Source: CBDHDN01 sp965261585
GTDB taxonomy: Bacteria > Pseudomonadota > Alphaproteobacteria > UBA6615
Length of the DNA stretch: 64,000 nucleotides
Assembly (NCBI GenBank): GCA_965261585.1
Contig: CBDHDN010000019.1
Coordinates: 6,608-70,607, forward strand
Direction: 5' to 3'
Position numbers and translations under genes: made by a program. This document shows, in pieces, positions 53,748 through 62,425 of the stretch; the first letter of the stretch is position 1; each line of letters begins with the position of its first letter. The notes under the pieces were generated by a model that ran no database searches, was not told where the DNA came from, and saw nothing but the letters and a program-made list of their open reading frames with translations.

Positions 53748-54154
53748 CGCCGCGACCTCCGCCGCCCCAAAGGGCCGAAGGTCTCCGTCTTGGCCTCCAG
53801 CAGTTCCACCTGCATGGTCAACTCTCCGATCCGCTTCATGGCGCTATCCAGTTCCGCCTGCACCGGATCGCCCTTGCGTTGCTTGAGCGAGGCGTCGATC
53901 CCGCCGATCGCTTTCTCACGCCACTGCTCGAGCCGGAAGATCTCTACGCCCAACTGGCGCAACAGAAGTTGCACCGGCTCGTCACGCAAAAGCCGCAGAA
54001 CGACCTCACGCTTGCGCGCCACCGTCCATCGCTGGCCAAGTCCCAGCGGGCCTGCCGGCAAAGCCTGGCCTGGGGAAAACGTGGACGAGCCAAGCTCGCC
54101 CGCATTTACCACAGGCCCATCAACAGCAACTTTCTTCTCAAAATTATCGGTCAT
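53744..54154 (-). CDS. IS3-like transposase OrfA, copy 2
   Basis: 136 residues from ATG 54154, with helix-turn-helix and leucine-zipper-like tail. One visible substitution relative to copy 1 (QLLLRQ for QLLSRQ). The same SD-masking hairpin precedes it. Confidence 0.88.
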   Translation of the reverse strand: MTDNFEKKVAVDGPVVNAGELGSSTFSPGQALPAGPLGLGQRWTVARKREVVLRLLRDEPVQLLLRQLGVEIFRLEQWREKAIGGIDASLKQRKGDPVQAELDSAMKRIGELTMQVELLEAKTETFGPLGRRRSRR

Positions 54155-54369
54155 GTTCCGGTCCTCCTTGGACACTTCGATTAAGCCAATTCTGTGTCCA
54201 AGGAAATCGGGTCCGACTCATCAACAACTCGAACAACTCGTTCACGAAGATCTTCCGAATAAGGTCGTGTCATCCATGGCTGGCCTCCTTTAACCCAGCT
54301 CATAGCTTGAATCACTTTTTGCGACCCTTGGGAATCCCCTTTTTTGATTCTGTCTATGCCGGACCCGCT

Positions 54370-54492
54370 CTAGTGGTTCGATGCTGACGGATGGGGACCC
54401 ATCCGTCAGCTGAATCGAACCACCAGCTTATTGATTCTGTGGGCTGATTCATCTGACGCTTGGGCACCCAAGCGTTAGGATCAGACCACTAG
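54370..54492. mobile_element. MITE type 2, copy 3 (123 bp)
   Basis: CTAGTGGTTCGATGC…GATCAGACCACTAG, the cleanest copy, with both CTAG ends. Internal palindromes: GACGGATGG/CCATCCGTC and CGCTTGGG/CCCAAGCG. Ends 20 bases before the surA start, downstream of the IS630 relic's leader. Confidence 0.85.
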
Positions 54493-54512
54493 GGTTACGT
54501 GCGAGGACAATT

Positions 54513-55802
54513 GTGTCGAAGATGAAAGCAATCGCTGGCTGGCTCCACGCGGCGGCACGGTACGCGGCCATCATCGCGGCGCTTGCCGCGTTCGCGCAGA
54601 CCGCGGCGGCGCAACAGGTGCTGCGCATCGCGGCCGTCGTCAACGATGACGTGATCTCCGCCTTCGACCTGCAGCAGCGCCTGCGCATGGTGCTGTTGAC
54701 GTCGGGCCTGCAGGACACGCCGGAACAGCGCCGGCGGCTGGCGCCGCGGGTGCTGCAGATCCTGATCGACGAGCGGCTGCAGGCCCAGGAGGCGGCGCGG
54801 CTCAACGTCCGCGTGACCGCGCAGGAGGTCGATCAGGGCATGCGGCAGATCGAGCGCAACAACAATCTGCCAAGCGGCGGGTTCGATGCCTTCGCACGCC
54901 AGGCCGGCGTGTCGGCCGCCGCCGTCGAGGAGGGCATGCGCGCCAACATCCGATGGCAGAAAATACTGGCGCGGCGCATCGTCCCGACAATCGAGATCGG
55001 CCCCGACGAAATCGACACCGTCTTGGAGCGCATCATGGCCAACAGCGGCCGCACCGAATATCGCGTCGCCGAGATCGTGCTGCCGATCGACGACCCGGCG
55101 GAAGAGGCCGAGGTGATTGGCCTGGCCGACCGGCTGGTCGCGCAGCTGCGCGAGGGCGCGAATTTCGCTGCCGTCGCGCGCCAGTTCAGTCAGAGCGCCA
55201 CGGCAGCCCAGGGCGGCGACATCGGCTGGGTCCAGGAGGGCCAGCTGGGGTCCGAGCTGGATGCCGCCCTGGCCAGGATGGCGGCCGGACAGCTGTCGCC
55301 GCCGATCCGCGCGCCCGACGGGATCCGCATTCTGGCGCTCATTGATCGGCGACGGGCGCAGGCGCCGGGCGAGGACGAGATCGAGGTCGCCGTGCGCCAG
55401 TTGTTGTTGCCGTTCGCCGCCGGTGCGGCGGAGAACGAGATCGAGAGCCAGATCGCCCTGGCGGCGCAGGTCGGCGAAGCGGCCGAGAGCTGTGCCGATT
55501 TTGCCGAGCTCGCCGACCAACTGGGCGCCCCGCAGCCGGCCGAGCCGATCCGCCTGCAAGTCGGCAATCTGAGTGAACAGCTGCGCGACGTCGTCGCGGC
55601 GCTGCCGGTGGGAGACGTCAGCGCACCGCTGCGCACGCCCAACGGGGTACAGCTGGTGATGCTGTGCGAGCGCGACGATTCGGCCACGGAGGCGACGCGG
55701 GAGCGGATCGGTGACACGCTGCGGCGCGAGCGCCTGGACATGCTGGCGAACCGCTATCTGCGCGACCTGCGCCGCGCCGCCTTCATCGACCGCCGGGTTT
55801 GA
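54513..55802 (+). CDS. surA: Periplasmic chaperone / peptidyl-prolyl isomerase SurA
   Basis: 429 residues. Signal peptide (YAAIIAALAAFAQTAAAQ), SurA N-terminal domain (VVNDDVISAFDLQQRLRM…VLQILIDERLQAQEAARL), one clear parvulin domain (EYRVAEIVLPI…GANFAAVARQFSQSATAAQGGDIGWVQEGQL…AGQLSPPIRAPDGIRIL) and a weaker second (LPVGDVSAPLRTPNGVQLVMLCER). It chaperones outer-membrane proteins such as LptD, encoded upstream. GTG start at 54513 is favoured by GAGG at the right distance; ATG 54522 is an alternative. A MITE, IS3-like and IS630 DNA now separate it from lptD, so it needs its own promoter. Confidence 0.92.
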   Translation: MSKMKAIAGWLHAAARYAAIIAALAAFAQTAAAQQVLRIAAVVNDDVISAFDLQQRLRMVLLTSGLQDTPEQRRRLAPRVLQILIDERLQAQEAARLNVRVTAQEVDQGMRQIERNNNLPSGGFDAFARQAGVSAAAVEEGMRANIRWQKILARRIVPTIEIGPDEIDTVLERIMANSGRTEYRVAEIVLPIDDPAEEAEVIGLADRLVAQLREGANFAAVARQFSQSATAAQGGDIGWVQEGQLGSELDAALARMAAGQLSPPIRAPDGIRILALIDRRRAQAPGEDEIEVAVRQLLLPFAAGAAENEIESQIALAAQVGEAAESCADFAELADQLGAPQPAEPIRLQVGNLSEQLRDVVAALPVGDVSAPLRTPNGVQLVMLCERDDSATEATRERIGDTLRRERLDMLANRYLRDLRRAAFIDRRV

Positions 55803-56677
55803 CCCGGGCGTCGCCGACCGGTTCCGCAGCGCCGTCGCCGGCCCTGCCACCGCCGAACCTGCCGCCGCTGCGCGAGGTGATCGCTCGGCACGGCCTGCGG
55901 GCCAAACGATCGCTCGGCCAGCACTTCCTGCTCGACCTCAACCTGACGCGCCGCATCGTCGGCGCCGCCGGCGATTTGGCGGGCAGCCATGTCGTCGAGA
56001 TCGGGCCGGGACCGGGCGGCCTGACGCGGGCGCTGCTGGACAGCCCGGCGGCGGGGGTCGTGGCGGTCGAGCGCGACGACCGCTGCCTGGCGGCGCTGGC
56101 CGAGCTCGCCGCGGCGTACCCGGGCCGCCTGCGTTGCGTCGCCGGCGACGCGCTCGTCATCGACCCGGCGACGCTGTGCCCGGCGCCGCGCGCCATCGTC
56201 GCCAACCTGCCCTACAACATCGCCACGCGGCTCGTGCTGAACTGGCTCACGGCGCCACAGGCCCACTCCGCCATCACAGTGATGCTGCAGAAGGAGGTGG
56301 CACAGCGCCTCGCCGGGCAGCCGGGCACCAAGAGCTATGGCCGCCTGTCGGTCATCGTGCAGTGGCTGTGCGAAGTGCGCATCGCCTTCGACGTGGCGGC
56401 GACGGCGTTCACACCGCCGCCCAACGTCGTGTCCAGCGTCGTCCGGCTGGTGCCGCGCGCAGCGCCGCTGTTTCCGGCCGAACGGGCGACGCTCGAACGC
56501 GTCACCGCCGCCGCGTTCGGCCAGCGCCGCAAGATGCTGCGGACGAGCCTCAAGCAGCTCGTCGCCGACCCGTTGCCGGTGCTGGCCGAAGCCGGGATCG
56601 ACCCGCGGGCGCGCGGCGAGGCGCTGTCGATCGAAGAGCTGTGCGAACTGGCGCGCGCGTTCGCCGCGCACCACTAA
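55799..56677 (+). CDS. ksgA: 16S rRNA dimethyladenosine transferase
   Basis: 292 residues; dimethylates A1518/A1519 of 16S rRNA. Motifs: LRAKRSLGQHFLLDLNLTRRIV, SAM loop VEIGPGPGGLTRAL, VERDDR, and catalytic VANLPYNIATRLVL; C-terminal FGQRRKMLRTSLKQL. The apparent start is TTG at 55799, overlapping the surA stop (TTGA), which couples the genes. pdxA, which usually lies between surA and ksgA in relatives, is absent. Convergent with gmk, overlapping by four bases. Confidence 0.94.
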   Translation: MTRASPTGSAAPSPALPPPNLPPLREVIARHGLRAKRSLGQHFLLDLNLTRRIVGAAGDLAGSHVVEIGPGPGGLTRALLDSPAAGVVAVERDDRCLAALAELAAAYPGRLRCVAGDALVIDPATLCPAPRAIVANLPYNIATRLVLNWLTAPQAHSAITVMLQKEVAQRLAGQPGTKSYGRLSVIVQWLCEVRIAFDVAATAFTPPPNVVSSVVRLVPRAAPLFPAERATLERVTAAAFGQRRKMLRTSLKQLVADPLPVLAEAGIDPRARGEALSIEELCELARAFAAHH

Positions 56678-57327
56678 CGCCCCATGCGCAGGGCGCGGAT
56701 GAACTCGGCGAGGCCGACCTGGCGGTCGCGGCGCAGGCGCTCGGCGTCGAGGATCGCCTGCGCCTTGGCGACGCTGGTGCCGACGTCGGTGTTGACGATG
56801 ATGTAGTGATACTCACTCCAATGGGTCATCTCGTCGGCCGCCTTGGCCATCCGGTCGGCGATGACCCGGTCGCTGTCCTGGGCGCGCGCGATCAGCCGGC
56901 GCTCGAGCTCGGCGGTCGACGGCGGCAGCACGAAGACGCTGACCAGGTCCTCGCGCGCCGTCTCCTCGAGCTGCTGGGTGCCCTGCCAGTCGATGTCGAA
57001 CAGCACGTCGCGGCCGGCGCCGAGCGCCGCCTCGACCGGGCCGCGCGGCGTCCCGTAGTAGTGCCCGAACACCTTGGCGTGCTCGAGCAGCTCCTGCCGG
57101 TTGACCATCAAATCGAACGTGGTGGGGTCGAGGAAGCGGTAGTCGGCGTTGGCGACCTCGCCGGGGCGCTTCGGCCGCGTCGTCACGGAGATCGACATCG
57201 TCAGGTTCGGGTCGCGGTCCAGCAGCGCGCGCGAGATCGTCGTCTTGCCGGCGCCCGAGGGCGACGACAGCACGAGCATCAGGCCGCGCCGCGAGATGTT
57301 GCCGGGCTCCGGATCGCGCTCTGCCAA
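56674..57327 (-). CDS. gmk: Guanylate kinase
   Basis: 217 residues; phosphorylates GMP to GDP. P-loop LVLSSPSGAGKTTISRALL, then SISVTTRPKRPGEVANADYRF (GMP-binding), HAKVFGHYYGTPRGPVE, and DVLFDIDWQGTQQL. The TTG at 57327 is preceded by AGGAG within a GGAGCA-rich leader and gives the typical short N-terminal tail RDPEPGNISRRGL; the internal ATG would begin exactly at the P-loop strand. Follows the yicC gene by 17 bases. Confidence 0.94.
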   Translation of the reverse strand: MAERDPEPGNISRRGLMLVLSSPSGAGKTTISRALLDRDPNLTMSISVTTRPKRPGEVANADYRFLDPTTFDLMVNRQELLEHAKVFGHYYGTPRGPVEAALGAGRDVLFDIDWQGTQQLEETAREDLVSVFVLPPSTAELERRLIARAQDSDRVIADRMAKAADEMTHWSEYHYIIVNTDVGTSVAKAQAILDAERLRRDRQVGLAEFIRALRMGR

Positions 57328-57344
57328 CGCTCCTGCTCCTGCTC

Positions 57345-58231
57345 CTACTCGACGTTCTGCACCTGCTCGCGCAGCTGCTCGATGACCTCTTTCAGCTCGA
57401 GGCCGATGTTGGTCAGCGCCAGGTCCGCGGCCTCGAGCACAGCGTGTTGGCCTCGCGCAACAGCTCCTGACACAGGAAGTTGAAGCGGCGGCCGCTGTCG
57501 CCCGTCGCATCGATCATCGCCCGCGCCGCGGCGACATGGGCCTGCAGCCGGTCGAGCTCCTCGCGCACGTCGGCCTTGCCGGCGAGCAACGCCGCCTCCT
57601 GGGCCAAGCGTTCCTCGGGCAGGGCCGGCGCGGCCTCGAGCAACTCGGCCAGCTGCTCGACGAGCCGGGCCTTGATGGCCGACGGCTGGGCGGCGGCCGA
57701 CGCCTCGGCGCGGGCGACCAGGTCGGTCACGGCGTCGAGCCGGCCGCCGAGGATCGCGGCGATGCGCGCGCCCTCCTCCGACCGGGTCGCGGCAAGGCTC
57801 GCGAGCGCTTCGTCGAGGGTCGCGGCAAACGCCTTGTCGCGGGCGGCCCGCGCCGCGTCGGACGGCGCCTCGTCGACCGGCTCCAGCATGCCGCGGATGG
57901 TGAGCAGGCCGGTCAGGCCCGGCGGCCCCGGCTCGGTCACATCGGCCAGCTCGGCACGCAGCGCCAGCACCTGGTCGAGCAGCTCGCGATTGATGCGGTA
58001 GCGGGCCTTGGCACTGGCCTCGTCGAGGGTCAGCGTCAGCGCCACGTTGCCGCGCTTGAAGCGCTCGGCCACGGCGGTGCGGGCGGCCAGCTCCAGCTCC
58101 TCCCAGCCGGCGGGAAAGCGGCAGCGGACGTCGAGGGACTTGCCATTGACGCTGCGCGCTTCCAGGGTCCAGGCGAGAGTGTCTGAGCGGCCGTGGGCGC
58201 GGGCGAAGCCCGTCATACTGGCGAGCGGCAC
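57345..58231 (-). pseudogene. yicC: YicC-family gene with a one-base frameshift near its 3' end
   Basis: YicC proteins are RNA endonucleases or stress regulators. Starting at GTG 58231 (GGAGG upstream), the frame reads MTGFARAHG…EARSVNGKSLDVRCRFP and runs to NFLCQELLREANTLCS. There it breaks and would end as RPRTWR-stop at 57413. The conserved C-terminus AADLALTNIGLELKEVIEQLREQVQNVE continues in another frame to 57345. One missing A near 57434-57437 (TCGAGG where TCGAAGG is expected) explains it. It may be a true mutation or a sequencing error; the rest of the gene is clean. Confidence 0.82.
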
Positions 58232-58355
58232 GTGTGATCCTCCGCGAGGCACCGGCGGGAAGCGCGTCCTTATAGCCCGCGTGCGACCGCGCCGCCAAGC
58301 GGGCCGGCACTGGCGCGGCCGGGCGCCGAACACTCGCGACGGGGAGGTCAGATCG

Positions 58356-59159
58356 ATGCGCGATCCGTTGTCCGTGCTGATTACCGGTGCGTCGAGCGGC
58401 ATCGGCGCGGCGCTGGCGCACGCCTATGCCGGGCCGGGGCGGCGGCTCGTGCTGGGTGGACGCAACCGCGCGCGGCTGGAGGCGGTGCGCGAAGCCTGTG
58501 CCGCGCGGGGCGCCGCGGCGGTGGCCGCCACTGTCGACGTGACCGATCGCGCGGCCCTGATCGCTTGGATCGAGGACGCGTGGCGGGAGCAACCGCTCGA
58601 CCTGGTCATCGCCAATGCCGGATTCTCTGCCGGCACCGGCAACGGCGAAGCCGGCGAAACGGCGGCCCAGGTCGAGGCGATTTTCGCGACCAACCTGACG
58701 GCGGTACTGGACACAGTGCACACGGCGCTGCGGCTGATGCGGGCGCGCCCGCCAGAGGCCGGCCGGCCGCGCGGTCAGATCGCCGTGATGTCGAGCCTGG
58801 CGGCGTTCCGCGGCTTCGCCGGGGCGCCGGCCTATTGCGCCAGCAAGGCGGCGGTGCGGCTCTATGGCGAGGCGCTGCGCGACCAGCACGCCGCCGACGG
58901 CATCGAGGTGTCGGTGATCTGCCCGGGCTTCGTGCGCACGCCGATGACCGACGTGAACGAGTTCCGCATGCCGCTGCTGATGGAGGCCGACCGGGCCGCG
59001 GCGATCATCGAGCGCGGCCTCGCCCGCAACCGCGCGCGGATCGTCTTTCCGCGGCGGCTCTACTGGATGATCCGCGCCGTCGACCTGGGCACCGGCCCGC
59101 TCACCGACCGGGTCATGCACCGCGTTCCGCGCAAGCCGGCCGACGCCGGCCTGTCCTGA
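58356..59159 (+). CDS. SDR-family NAD(P)-dependent oxidoreductase
   Basis: 267 residues, classical SDR. LITGASSGIGAALA cofactor loop, Arg in GGRNRARL suggesting NADP(H), IANAGFSAG, catalytic Ser in VMSSLAAFRG and Tyr/Lys in AYCASKAAVRLYGEALR. The C-terminal part resembles sorbitol/DltE-like 'SDR-beta' proteins (VICPGFVRTPMTDVNEF). ATG 58356 with GGGGAGG upstream. Oriented opposite to yicC and mltG, so it is a single-gene unit; substrate unknown. Confidence 0.9.
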   Translation: MRDPLSVLITGASSGIGAALAHAYAGPGRRLVLGGRNRARLEAVREACAARGAAAVAATVDVTDRAALIAWIEDAWREQPLDLVIANAGFSAGTGNGEAGETAAQVEAIFATNLTAVLDTVHTALRLMRARPPEAGRPRGQIAVMSSLAAFRGFAGAPAYCASKAAVRLYGEALRDQHAADGIEVSVICPGFVRTPMTDVNEFRMPLLMEADRAAAIIERGLARNRARIVFPRRLYWMIRAVDLGTGPLTDRVMHRVPRKPADAGLS

Positions 59160-59526
59160 AGGCATTCATGCATCTCCGCAGACCCCGATCGTGAAGTTTC
59201 GATGAGCCGGCCATTGCGTAATCCATTGGCCGCGCTACGCGCCGCGGGATAAGTGAACCTGGCTGGCTCGAGACGGGTGGTTCTCACGAATCTCCACACT
59301 CTCGTCGTCCTTGGGCTTGACCCAAGGATCCATGCTTGCGCCCGCACGGTGGCGCGCGCCCGTGCGATGGGCCCTCGTGCCAAGCACGAGGGTGACGGCA
59401 TCAACTGAGCTTCCTGCATCCAAACGGCAGCCCACCCACGATGTGCAAATCTCGTAGCGGCTGAACAGCGGCCCGCCGTCAAGCCTTCAATCTACCGGCG
59501 AAGAAGCCGCGTTGCATATCTTGTCG
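59160..59526. repeat. Gene-free gap with the second copy of the 100-bp repeat
   Basis: 59294-59397 repeats 33631-33730, including the dyads TTGGGCTTGA/CCCAAGG and CCCTCGTG-CCAAG-CACGAGGG. The rest of the gap, between convergent SDR and mltG genes, shows no ORF or terminator I can support. Confidence 0.65.
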
Positions 59527-60588
59527 TCAGCGATCGCCCTGCCTGCGCTGCACGCGGCGCCAGCGGGCGACGTTGCGGTTGTGCTCGGTGAGGGTGCGGG
59601 CGAAGACGTGGCCGCCGCTGCCGTCGGCGACGAAATAGAGCTCGTCCGTCGCCAACGGGTTGAGCACGGCCTCGATGCTGGCGCGGCCGGGATTGGCGAT
59701 CGGCCCCGGCGGCAGGCCGCGAACGACGTAGGTGTTGTACGGATGAATCGAGCGTAAATCGGCGCGGCTGAGCGGCCGGCCGAGCGGCCCCTGCCCGTTC
59801 GTCAAGCCATAGACGACGGTCGGGTCCGACTGGAGCCGCATGCCGCGCCGCAGCCGGTTGACGAAGACCGCGGCGACGCGCGGCCGCTCCTCAACCAGCG
59901 CCGTCTCGCGCTCGACGATCGAGGCCAGGATGACGGCGTCCTCACGTGTCGTCAGCGGCAGGTCCGCGGCCCGGACCGGCCACAGCGCGTCGATCGTATC
60001 GACCATGGCGCGGCGCATGCGGGCGACCATGTCGGTCGCGTCGTCGCCCCAGCCGTAGTGATAGGTCTCGGGCAACAGCGTGCCCTCCGCGGGCGCGCTG
60101 TCGATGCCGCCGGTGAGGCCCTCGGTCGCGGCAACGAGCGCCAGTGTCTGGGCGACGGTGAGCCCTTCGGGAATGGTCAGGCGGCGGACCACGGTCTCGC
60201 CGGACTGAATGATCGCCAGGACGGCGCGGGCGCCGACGCGCGGCGGAAACGCAAACTCGCCGGCGCGCAGCGGCCGTGCCCGGCCGAGCAGCCGCTGCGC
60301 CAGCGCCACCACGCCAGCGTCCTCGACGACACCGGCCGCTTCCAGCCTGGCGGCAATCTCATCGATCGAGGCGCCGCGGGGAATGACCAGCGTCGTCGCC
60401 TCGGCAAGCGGCCCCTCGCGGCTCAGCAGAACGCCGAAATAGGCGGCGGCGGCGCCGAGCATCGTCAGCCCGACAGCGGCGATCGCCAACAGCCGGATGA
60501 ACCAGCGTCCGCCGCGGCGCGGCCGGGCGCGCGCTGCAGCCGCGGCCCCGACCGACCGCTCTACCGATTGCTCGGGGGTGTCCCCCAT
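59527..60588 (-). CDS. mltG: Endolytic murein transglycosylase MltG (YceG-like)
   Basis: 353 residues, single N-terminal membrane helix after a basic cytoplasmic tail (RARPRRGGRWFIRLLAIAAVGLTML). LysM-like region TTLVIPRGASIDEIAARLEAAGVV, then the YceG catalytic domain with LLPETYHYGWG, the catalytic Glu in ILASIVERETAL, LQSDPTVVYGL and YNTYVVRGLPPGPIANPGRASIEAVLNP. Cuts nascent glycan strands to limit peptidoglycan length. Starts 19 bases after fabF, completing the fab cluster transcript. Confidence 0.95.
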   Translation of the reverse strand: MGDTPEQSVERSVGAAAAARARPRRGGRWFIRLLAIAAVGLTMLGAAAAYFGVLLSREGPLAEATTLVIPRGASIDEIAARLEAAGVVEDAGVVALAQRLLGRARPLRAGEFAFPPRVGARAVLAIIQSGETVVRRLTIPEGLTVAQTLALVAATEGLTGGIDSAPAEGTLLPETYHYGWGDDATDMVARMRRAMVDTIDALWPVRAADLPLTTREDAVILASIVERETALVEERPRVAAVFVNRLRRGMRLQSDPTVVYGLTNGQGPLGRPLSRADLRSIHPYNTYVVRGLPPGPIANPGRASIEAVLNPLATDELYFVADGSGGHVFARTLTEHNRNVARWRRVQRRQGDR

Positions 60589-60607
60589 GGGGCCGTCACG
60601 GCGCCCC

Positions 60608-61876
60608 TTAGGGCGCGGCCTTGATGATCAGGGACGCGTTCGTGCCGCCGAAGCCGAACGAGTTGCTGAGCACCGTCCGGACGCGGCGCTCCTTGGCCTC
60701 GTGCGGGACGAGGTCGATCGGCGAGTCCTCGGAGGGGTCGTCGAGGTTCAGGGTCGGCGGCACGACGCCGGTGTTGATCGCCAGGATCGAGTAGATGGCC
60801 TCGACGCTGCCGGCGGCGCCGAGCAGGTGGCCGATCGCCGATTTCGTCGACGACATCGAGATCTTCATCGCCGCGTCGCCGAACAGGCGCTCGACGGCGC
60901 GCAGCTCGATCTCGTCGCCCATCGGTGTCGACGTGCCGTGGGCATTCACATAGTCGATGTCGTCGGGCGCCATGGCGGCGCTGCGCAGGGCATTGCGCAT
61001 CGACCGATAGCCGCCGTCGCCATCGGCGGCCGGTGCGGTGATGTGATGGGCGTCGCCCGACATGCCGTAGCCGGCGATCTCGGCATAGATCTTGGCCCCA
61101 CGGGCCCGTGCGTGCTCCAGCTCTTCCAGCACGACGACGCCCGAGCCTTCGCCCATGACGAAGCCGTCGCGCCCGCGGTCCCAGGGCCGCGAGGCCTTGG
61201 CCGGCGTGTCGTTGTAGGCCGTCGACAGTGCCCGGCAGGCGTTGAATCCGGCAATGCCGATGCGGCAGATCGACGCCTCGGCACCGCCGGCGATCATGAC
61301 GTCGGCGTCGTCCAGCTTGATCAGCCGGGCGGCGTCGCCGATGGCGTGGGCGCCGCTGGAGCAAGCCGTCACGACGGCGTGGTTCGGCCCCTTGAAGCCG
61401 AACTTGATGGAGACGTGGCCGGAGCACAGGTTGATGAGCGCCGAGGGGATGAAGAACGGGCTGATCCGGCGCGGGCCGCGCTCTTTCAGCGTGACCGAGC
61501 TTTCGTAGATCGCCTGCAACCCGCCGATGCCGGAGCCGATCATGACGCCGGTCCGCTCCAGCCCCTCCGGGTCGGTCGGCCGCCAGCCGGAATCCTCGAT
61601 CGCCTGGGTCGCCGCGGTCAGCCCGTAGACGATGAACTCGTCCATCTTGCGGCGGTCCTTGGCCGGCACCCAGTCGTCGGGATTGAAGTGGCCGTTCCGC
61701 CCGCTGTCCTCGCCGCGCGGAATCAGGCCGCCGATCTTCGTGGCCAGATCGGACACATCGAAGGCCTGGATGCCGCCGATGCCCGAATGCCCGGCCGTCA
61801 GACCATCCCAGTTGGTCTTGATGCCGACGCCCAGCGGCGTGACCAGGCCCAGACCGGTAACGACGACCCGTCTCAT
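60608..61876 (-). CDS. fabF: 3-oxoacyl-ACP synthase II
   Basis: 422 residues; condensing enzyme elongating acyl-ACP. Catalytic Cys in VTACSSGAHAIGDA, His in YVNAHGTSTPMGD, Lys/His in STKSAIGHLLGAAGSVEA, and C-terminal NSFGFGGTNASL. ATG 61876 (MRRVVVTGLGLVTPLG). 59 bases follow acpP on the same strand. Confidence 0.97.
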   Translation of the reverse strand: MRRVVVTGLGLVTPLGVGIKTNWDGLTAGHSGIGGIQAFDVSDLATKIGGLIPRGEDSGRNGHFNPDDWVPAKDRRKMDEFIVYGLTAATQAIEDSGWRPTDPEGLERTGVMIGSGIGGLQAIYESSVTLKERGPRRISPFFIPSALINLCSGHVSIKFGFKGPNHAVVTACSSGAHAIGDAARLIKLDDADVMIAGGAEASICRIGIAGFNACRALSTAYNDTPAKASRPWDRGRDGFVMGEGSGVVVLEELEHARARGAKIYAEIAGYGMSGDAHHITAPAADGDGGYRSMRNALRSAAMAPDDIDYVNAHGTSTPMGDEIELRAVERLFGDAAMKISMSSTKSAIGHLLGAAGSVEAIYSILAINTGVVPPTLNLDDPSEDSPIDLVPHEAKERRVRTVLSNSFGFGGTNASLIIKAAP

Positions 61877-61935
61877 GCTGCTATGATCGCCAGGCACCGC
61901 TCGCGCATGCGCATGCCTGCCCCCAGCGAGCGCCG

Positions 61936-62175
61936 TTACGACGCCGTGTGCTGCTCGAGGAAGGTGACGGCGTCTCCGACCGTCAGGATCTTCTCGGCCG
62001 CGTCATCGGGTATCTCGCAGCCGAACTCTTCCTCGAAGGCCATCACCAGTTCGACCGTGTCGAGACTGTCGGCGCTGAGATCATCGATGAAACTGGCCTT
62101 GTCGGTGACTTTGTTGTCGTCCACGCCAAGGTGCTCAACCACGATCTTCTTCACGCGCTCGGCGATATCGCTCAT
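61936..62175 (-). CDS. acpP: Acyl carrier protein
   Basis: 79 residues, acidic four-helix carrier. The 4'-phosphopantetheine serine is in DDLSADSLDTVELVMAFEEEF. ATG 62175 has AGGAAGG upstream. A 250-base leader separates it from fabG, with a small dyad GTGCTTGCTAGCAC (about 62307-62320); high-level expression of ACP would need its own promoter here, which I cannot pinpoint. Confidence 0.98.
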   Translation of the reverse strand: MSDIAERVKKIVVEHLGVDDNKVTDKASFIDDLSADSLDTVELVMAFEEEFGCEIPDDAAEKILTVGDAVTFLEQHTAS

Positions 62176-62425
62176 CTCTAAACCTTCCTACGATTGTCGC
62201 TAACTGATCCGCCCCAGCGGATATGGGATGTCGCGCCGGGGTTACGAGGTCCCGAGGGGTCATGAGGTCCGAAGGGGCCCGAGACGAAGCCACCGGCCAA
62301 AGTCGTGCTTGCTAGCACACCTTGCCCTGAGTTGGCCAGATTACGGAGGCGCCGATTAACCGGGTTCCGCGCCGCCGTCAATATGGCCACGCCACGGCCA
62401 TCCGGGACCGTTCCATGCGCCCGCT

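Larger units (their letters stand above)
52807..54220 (-). mobile_element. IS3-like insertion sequence, copy 2 (1414 bp, inverted)
   Basis: Same element as 4686-6099, opposite orientation, same length. Flanked by an exact 14-bp direct repeat TCAACAACTCGAAC at 52793-52806 and 54221-54234; the repeat is within the IS630 transposase 5' codons, and deleting the insert plus one repeat restores that frame. A few base differences from copy 1. Confidence 0.94.
51951..54273 (-). pseudogene. IS630-family transposase relic, 3'-truncated and interrupted
   Basis: Start ATG at 54273 with GGAGG upstream: MTRPYSEDLRERVVRVVE, then the IS3-like element, then SGTSRNAAAKQFDVSISFVVKLMQRW (helix-turn-helix). A run of seven A on the coding strand (52503-52509) separates the first frame (…LSRKK) from the catalytic frame (KTAHAAEQERP…), as in IS630 members that use frameshifting. 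DDE residues: FLDETW, IMDNLSSHK, SPDLNPIEQVFAKLK. The usual C-terminus (…ECANYF…GY-like) is missing; homology ends at IGNALDE, right at the lptD stop. Dead element. Confidence 0.8.

Noticed and set aside
57345..59165. A 606-codon minus-strand frame covering yicC and the SDR
   Set aside because: Only its last ~30 codons are conserved (the yicC tail); the rest is shadow of yicC and of the opposite-strand SDR.
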